From Myotis daubentonii (lineage: Eukaryota > Chordata > Mammalia > Chiroptera > Vespertilionidae), in the NCBI RefSeq assembly GCF_963259705.1, contig NC_081844.1, forward strand, positions 49,585,501-49,649,500: DNA of 64,000 bases. The letters are read 5' to 3'. Positions within the stretch are counted from its first letter, which is position 1. Each line of letters begins with the position of its first letter. The position numbers were made by a program, and so were the translations under genes. Under the pieces are notes generated by a model. It saw only the letters and a program-made list of their open reading frames with translations. It did not search any database and was not told the DNA's origin. This document shows positions 59,142 to 64,000 of the stretch, one piece after another.

Positions 59142-59306
59142 CAGTGGGGCCTTGACTTACGAGTTTAATTCATACCGAGACCGAGCTCGTTAAGGAGCTC
59201 GTTAACTCAAATTACTCTGCCAACTCAATGCAAAAAATCAGCAGAGATACAGCTGGTATCCCAAAAAACTCATTAGTCGGGACACTAATAAGTCAAGGCC
59301 CCACTG
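59142..59306 (+). mobile_element. Tc/mariner-type MITE, 165 bp
   Basis: The terminal inverted repeats are CAGTGGGGCCTTGACTTACG and, at the right, AAGTCAAGGCCCCACTG. They are flanked by TA on both sides (59140-59141, 59307-59308), the Tc/mariner target. The inner sequence is partly palindromic (ACCGAGCTCGTTAAGGAGCTC). No transposase is present. Confidence 0.93.
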
Positions 59307-59308
59307 TA

Positions 59309-60288
59309 CACAGCTTAGTCTTTGTCATCTCACACCACAAAATCAAACCACCTAGAAAGTAAGGGATAAAATCTCCCCGTAGGCACAGATAGATAAATAG
59401 ACAAAATGGTAATGTTACTAGCACCTCCAGAGCAGCTTTAGGAATATTTAAAATAAAGGGCTGACTTCCTGTTATGACTTGGTCCATTCAACAGGCTGTT
59501 AAACTACAGTATGAATGCTTACAGATTCAATGTTTATGCTGGTAATTGGTAAATAGAATATTTCCATTTTGTTCACACTTTCCATTAGCTCTTTATTTAT
59601 TTTCCTTCTTCTGCTTAGAAACGGATAATAGCGTTCCTAAAATGAAAATCTATGATAATGAATCAATCAATGATTGAGCACTAAATTATCTTGATACTTA
59701 TTGTATTTACCAAAAGGCTTCCATTATTTTCACTATAACTAAATTAATAGGTATCAAATCTAATTAGTAATTTTAAAATTTAATATAAATTGGCAGATTA
59801 TCTGTGTCAAAGTTTTTAAATAGGTCTGTGGTAAGTCATAGAAAGTCAAGTCAAAAATGCAATTTGAATATTTTTTATTGTATTTAACTTAACTGCAGAA
59901 ATTATGTTACTTCTAGTTTACAAATTTAAACATTTTAAAACTATGTTCAAATGTTGAGATATATTTGCTACAAATATTTGCCTTGATTATAAGAACAATT
60001 TTCATGCCAGGTAAATATTTCACACTTGTCAAATTGTCAAATGTTTTTTATTATGAGGAAAAAAAAAAAAGAGACTGTCCTCTATGACATTATAGAAAAA
60101 CAACAACATACAGATATAATTATTTCCTTTGTTAACCTAGAATTGATTTATTATTTTGACAACTTGCTGAATATAAGCAGACAATAGATTAATGTCAATA
60201 ATCTAAAAACCAGAAGCACTATTCAAAACACAAACCACAGCTATTTGTCATTATTTCATTGGGGGAGTGGGCAGTGGATTATATTACA
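59309..60288. other. Unassigned AT-rich DNA
   Basis: No recognisable feature. Confidence 0.5.
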
Positions 60289-60425
60289 CTAAAGGCCCGA
60301 TGCACGAAATTCGTGCAAGGGGCTCAGCCCTCCCAGCTGCCTCGTGTCCCTGCCTCCCACTGATCCTTCAGGAAGGTCATTCTGCCATCCGGTCTAATTA
60401 CCTATTAGCTCTTTATTATATAGGT
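60289..60425 (-). mobile_element. Minimal Helitron, about 137 bp
   Basis: It starts CTAAAGGCCCGATGCACGAA with hairpin and ends AATTACCTATTAGCTC TTTATTATATAGG. Only about 60 bp separate the two terminal regions. It shares GGAAGGTCATTCTGCCATCC with the 226-bp copy at 11317. Confidence 0.88.
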
Positions 60426-60546
60426 TAAGTAAAGCACAATAAACACCCAAATATAACATCTATCATACCAGGATAAAAAACATTTTAAAAAATGAATATT
60501 TTCTATTCACTAGGTATTCTGTATAAAATTAACAAACTCTTGCTTT

Positions 60547-60757
60547 TTAAAAAAAGTATTTTTATTTATTTCAGAGAGGAAGGGAAAGGGAGAGATAGAA
60601 ACATCAATGATAAGAGATAATCATCGATAGGCTCCCTCCTACACACCCCCTACTAGGGATGCAGCCTGCAAACTTGGCATGTGCCCTGGCCAGGAATGAA
60701 CCATGACTTCCTGGATCATGTGTCAATGCTCAACCACTGAGACATGCTGGCCAGCAA
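60547..60757 (-). mobile_element. VES SINE
   Basis: The minus strand begins TGCTGGCCAGCATGTCTCAG and ends in the purine-poor tail. The imperfect flanking repeat is AACAAACTCTTGCTTTT / AACAACTGCTTTT. Confidence 0.88.
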
Positions 60758-61249
60758 ACAACTGCTTTTCATGCGGTAAAGCTGATGATTTTCTGCTAAC
60801 AATGTCAGACAATAAGTAAGTAAATTATACAAATTAAATAATTACAAGGAATAGTAAGCCTTATAAGAAAACAGAATTGGTTAGTGAATGAAGAAATGAT
60901 TAAGACACAGAAGTGCTAAGAGAGATGTTACCATTATATGAGGAGGACATTTTTTGCTTTTAATCAGAACTTAAAGAATTTGTCAGGAACACATTTTTCA
61001 CTGAACCATCTAAATGATGCTCTTCTGGAAGCAGGGAAATGAACACAGAGAAAAGTACATATAATAATAATGATTAAGTCAGAAAAAAAATTAGATGTTG
61101 AATTAAGATATTGGAAAACAATAGCAATAAATTGCAACAGAGTGATCTCATTTATTGGTAATTGATGCTAAAATCTATGTTACTCAGGTGGAAGAAATAG
61201 TGATTAACTTTCAACTATATTGTTGAGAAAATCTTATATTAATAATAAA
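60758..61249. other. Unassigned DNA
   Basis: No recognisable feature. Confidence 0.5.
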
Positions 61250-61251
61250 AT

Positions 61252-61299
<48 letters not shown>

Positions 61300-61455
61300 T
61301 GGATGTGAAAAACACTGATCTGCTTGCCTTCCACACATGCCTCGACTGTGGTTTGAACCCACAACCTGGGTATATGCCCTGACTGGGAATCAAACTCACA
61401 ACCTTTTGGTGTACAGGACAACACTCCAACCAACTGAGCCATGCTGGCCAAGGCT
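61250..61455 (-). mobile_element. VES-type SINE with expanded (GA)n
   Basis: The minus strand starts CCTTGGCCAGCATGGCTCAG and TTGGTTGGAG. The body is followed by a (CT)n run that appears as (GA)22 on the plus strand at 61253-61296. The two minus-strand ORFs here are read-throughs. Confidence 0.88.
61253..61296. repeat. (GA)22 microsatellite in a SINE tail
   Basis: Uninterrupted GA repeat grown from the CT-rich tail of the VES SINE. Confidence 0.95.
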
Positions 61456-61859
61456 CTAAATTATAATTCCTAAAATTAAATAATGTAAATGACTTGCTCT
61501 TTTATAACATTTAATAGTTCTTTTCAAAATGATTTGTCATAATCCCTTATCTAATCACATGAATATAAAAACATTTATAGAAAAACATTGTCAGCTACCT
61601 TATAAAGTATGTGGCAGAAAAATCTATGTGTATATACTTTTTAAAGTATTTGTATGTGTATATAAAGTCACTAATTTGGCATTTCCAGAAGTGACAAATA
61701 TTTATAGCAATGTCATTTAGGGGAAAACAAGTGGATCTGAATCTGGCCTCTTTGAAAGTACAGTCGATAAATTAAATCAAAAATAGAAATACTGCAAGTA
61801 CTAGTATATATTGTATACATTTTTGCTTGTTAATAATATATAAATCCATTGTCACCATT
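61456..61859. other. Unassigned DNA
   Basis: No recognisable feature. Confidence 0.5.
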
Positions 61860-62900
61860 TTGACCAATACAGTTTCCCTTTTAATATCATGATTACTTTA
61901 ACCAGTCTCCTACTAAACACTTAAATTTCTTTTTGACTGGTATAAACTGCTTAATACATCTTTATAGCCAGACCTTTACAAATTTGCCCTTCATTAGCTG
62001 AAGGTAAACTGCTGGAAGTGGATTGCTAAAACAAAGGCCATTAAATTTGAAGGTTTTCGATGATAAAAAGACAGTTTATGTTTCTGCACTGTAATCTATT
62101 ATAGTGTTACTCCTCATTTATAATAGAAATTTAGCAAGTAAAATTATATTTTCATTTGATTTGCTTGTTTCTCTACAAGTGAGCTCAAATATGTTACATG
62201 TGTTTATTTGCCTTTTATGTTTTCGTTTTTCATTAATCTATTTTTTCTGTCATTTTTCTCATCACTTAAGCATTTAATATTAAATCATAAAAATCTTATT
62301 TGTTAAAGATATTAATCTGACCTTTCACCTGTGATACTGGCTGTGATACTTTGTTTTCTTTCGTTTTTCCTATTTTACCTTTGATTTGCCTTCATGTATT
62401 TTGATTATAGTAGCTTTCTGTTGTCAAATGTTCCGCTTTTATTCATTATGTATTTTTTTGTTGTTTTGCTAAGAAAAAGTTTCATAGCATAGTAACAATA
62501 ACAAAAATACATCAAAAACTTTTTCTGTTGATTATGTATTCCTTTACATTTTATAAATATTTTTGTTTTAACTTTTATTCATACTGAATTCATTTTGGTG
62601 AAGTTGAGAAAAAAGCATATAGCTTTGTTTTAGATACCAGTATCTAACAATTGTCCCAGTTCATTTTTAAATGACTAATTCTTTTTCTATGAATATCAGA
62701 CTTGTGGTTTACAGAATCCCATTTGTTTCTTTGATCTGAGTTTTATTCAAGGGCCGATACCACACTGGTTTAATATTGTAGGGGTATATTTTAATATCTG
62801 CTAGGACAATCTCCCTCTTATTTCTCTACTCATAAACAATAAGCTTGGCTAATCCTTTCCATTTACATTTCCAACCTATTGGCAGAAAGAGCTCACCTTT
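61860..62900 (-). mobile_element. Old L1M 3' end, antisense
   Basis: CTGGAAGTGGATTGCTAAAAC near 62012, ATTTTGATTATAGTAGC near 62398, ATTCATTTTGGTGAAGTTG near 62590, CCCATTTGTTTCTTTGATCT near 62719, GATACCACACTGGTTTAATA near 62757 and CTTGGCTAATCC near 62844 follow the antisense order of L1 3' UTR to ORF2 end. It is heavily decayed. Confidence 0.7.
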
Positions 62901-63384
62901 CTTAGCACACCTTTTAAGAGGTGAAAATATAAGAGTCCCCAAGACTCTTTGCCAGAGCAATTTTAAAATTCCACTCATATGGGACTAAACATTATAATAA
63001 CATAAATTCTTCCTAAATTAATTTTAGTTCCAACATGCTTCTAATCAATATAAATGGACTATTTTAAAGATAAAGATGTAATTCTAATGTTCATATGAAA
63101 AATAAGTTAAGCATTTCTTTTATATTTTACAAAAATATGTTGAGCTGAGTTTAATTCAGGGGTAAAAAATGTTAATTACAGAGAAACAACATTTAGGAAA
63201 TACTCTATGCCAATAAATAATCTCAACGAAACTCAGACACTATTTATAAAAGCCTCACTGGTAAAGTTAGTCAAGTATATGGAATTAATCTGTATAATTT
63301 TTACCTAGCTTCAGATCACTTGGAAACAAGATAACATCAACTGAGAAATGTATTCCCTCTACAGATAAATTAAAAATTTCAGAG
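62901..63384. other. Unassigned DNA
   Basis: It may continue the antisense L1M, but no landmark is clear. Confidence 0.4.
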
Positions 63385-63555
63385 TGAAAATTACTCTTTG
63401 AGATAAATGATAAGATGAGGAACTAGAGGTCTAGAGAATTTAAGTGACTCTCCCCAGGGCACAAAACTATTTAAGTGCTCAACAGGGAGTAGCAACCAAT
63501 TCCCTAAATCCAGGTGCAATTTCTGTTGCACTCCCTAGGCCATTTCTACTTGATC
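63385..63555 (-). mobile_element. MIR SINE, old
   Basis: GATAAGATGAGGAACTAGAGG, GAGAATTTAAGTGACTCTCC, AGGGCACAAAACTATTTAAG and the GTTGCACTCC end follow the reverse-complement MIR. Confidence 0.75.
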
Positions 63556-63895
63556 TTTTATATTACTCCTTCCCTCCCCCTAGTTTTACTGCAGCCATGC
63601 TCAGAACAGTATTTTTTTTCTAACCAAGATAATTCATATAGAGCTGGGCAAAGAGGGTAGACACATGTGTGATTAAATGCCTCAGGTGCTATGATAGTGC
63701 TATTATAATTGCTTACTAGATATTAAAAAACTGCCCAGTGAAAAACAGAACCTTGGGGAACTAGAAGACCAATCTTAAAGAAGGCTGATGAAGTCTCTTG
63801 AGGAATATGTTAAGAAGAATTCCCACTGCTCTCATATATCAACACCTTGAATCCTTCTAAAATATATTCTCAGTTGTTTAAAAGTATTAGTTTTC
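63556..63895. other. Unassigned DNA
   Basis: No recognisable feature. Confidence 0.5.
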
Positions 63896-64000
63896 GCCCT
63901 AACCGGTGTGGCTCAGTGGATAGACGTCGGCCTGCAGACTGAAGGGTCCCAGGTTTCATTCTGGTCAAGGGCATGTACCTTGGTTGTGGGCATATCCTCG
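63896..64000 (+). mobile_element. VES SINE cut by the window end
   Basis: GCCCTAACCGGTGTGGCTCA GTGGATAGACG, then AAGGGTCCCAGGTTTCATTC and GGGCATGTACCTTGGTTGTG. This is the tRNA-like head and first half of the body. Confidence 0.95.

Overview
This window looks like nuclear DNA from a vespertilionid (vesper) bat. Three repeat groups point that way. First, there are 17 HeliBat-type Helitrons, whose 3' end is a GTGCACGAATTTCGTGCAC-like hairpin followed by CTAG and whose 5' end is TCCTATATAATAAAAG-like. Second, there are many VES tRNA-derived SINEs (GGCTCAGTGGATAGAG and GGTTCGATTCC boxes). Third, there are short hAT and Tc/mariner non-autonomous transposons typical of these bats. The background is AT-rich, has no operon-like gene packing and carries old mammalian repeats (MIR, MLT1, L1M), so this is intergenic or intronic DNA. 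I recognise no intact host protein gene, rRNA, tRNA gene or CRISPR array. One 67-bp segment (23595-23661) has good splice signals and an open frame and is the only candidate host exon.

Layout. 1-5450: VES SINE split by a Helitron, an ERV-type LTR, an MLT1 LTR, and a hAT/Helitron chimera. 5.6-11.2 kb: unique DNA, an old L1 ORF1 piece and a possible ERVL-like remnant. 11.3-18.3 kb: five Helitrons. 19.1-28.8 kb: VES copies, an old L1/HAL1 ORF1 remnant, the candidate exon and a decayed L1 ORF2 split by a VES. 28.8-38.6 kb: mostly unique, with MIRs, one VES and microsatellites. 38.6-42.9 kb: a SPIN/URR1-like hAT followed by six Helitrons in the same orientation, several end to end and one nested. 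46.0-50.8 kb: a nest in which one L1M fragment is split by about 4.2 kb of later insertions, including an MLT1 LTR (with a hAT inside) and an ERV LTR holding a young half-LINE (HAL1). 51.2-53.0 kb: two Helitrons, one with a 63-bp minisatellite. 53-64 kb: mostly unique, with two short Helitrons, a Tc/mariner MITE beside twin palindromes, VES copies and an antisense L1M tail.

The only sizeable ORF with a recognisable domain structure is L1-type ORF1 at 48.6-49.5 kb. Its presumed N-terminal ATG is one base out of frame in an A8 run. The most interesting signals are (i) CTCF-core-like motifs (CCACCAGGGGGC) repeated inside many of the Helitrons, (ii) Helitron-on-Helitron insertion at the A^T junction of a previous copy, (iii) the HAL1 with its ORF1 break, (iv) the candidate exon, and (v) perfect palindromes next to the MITE. 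Family names come from remembered consensus features, not from a database search.
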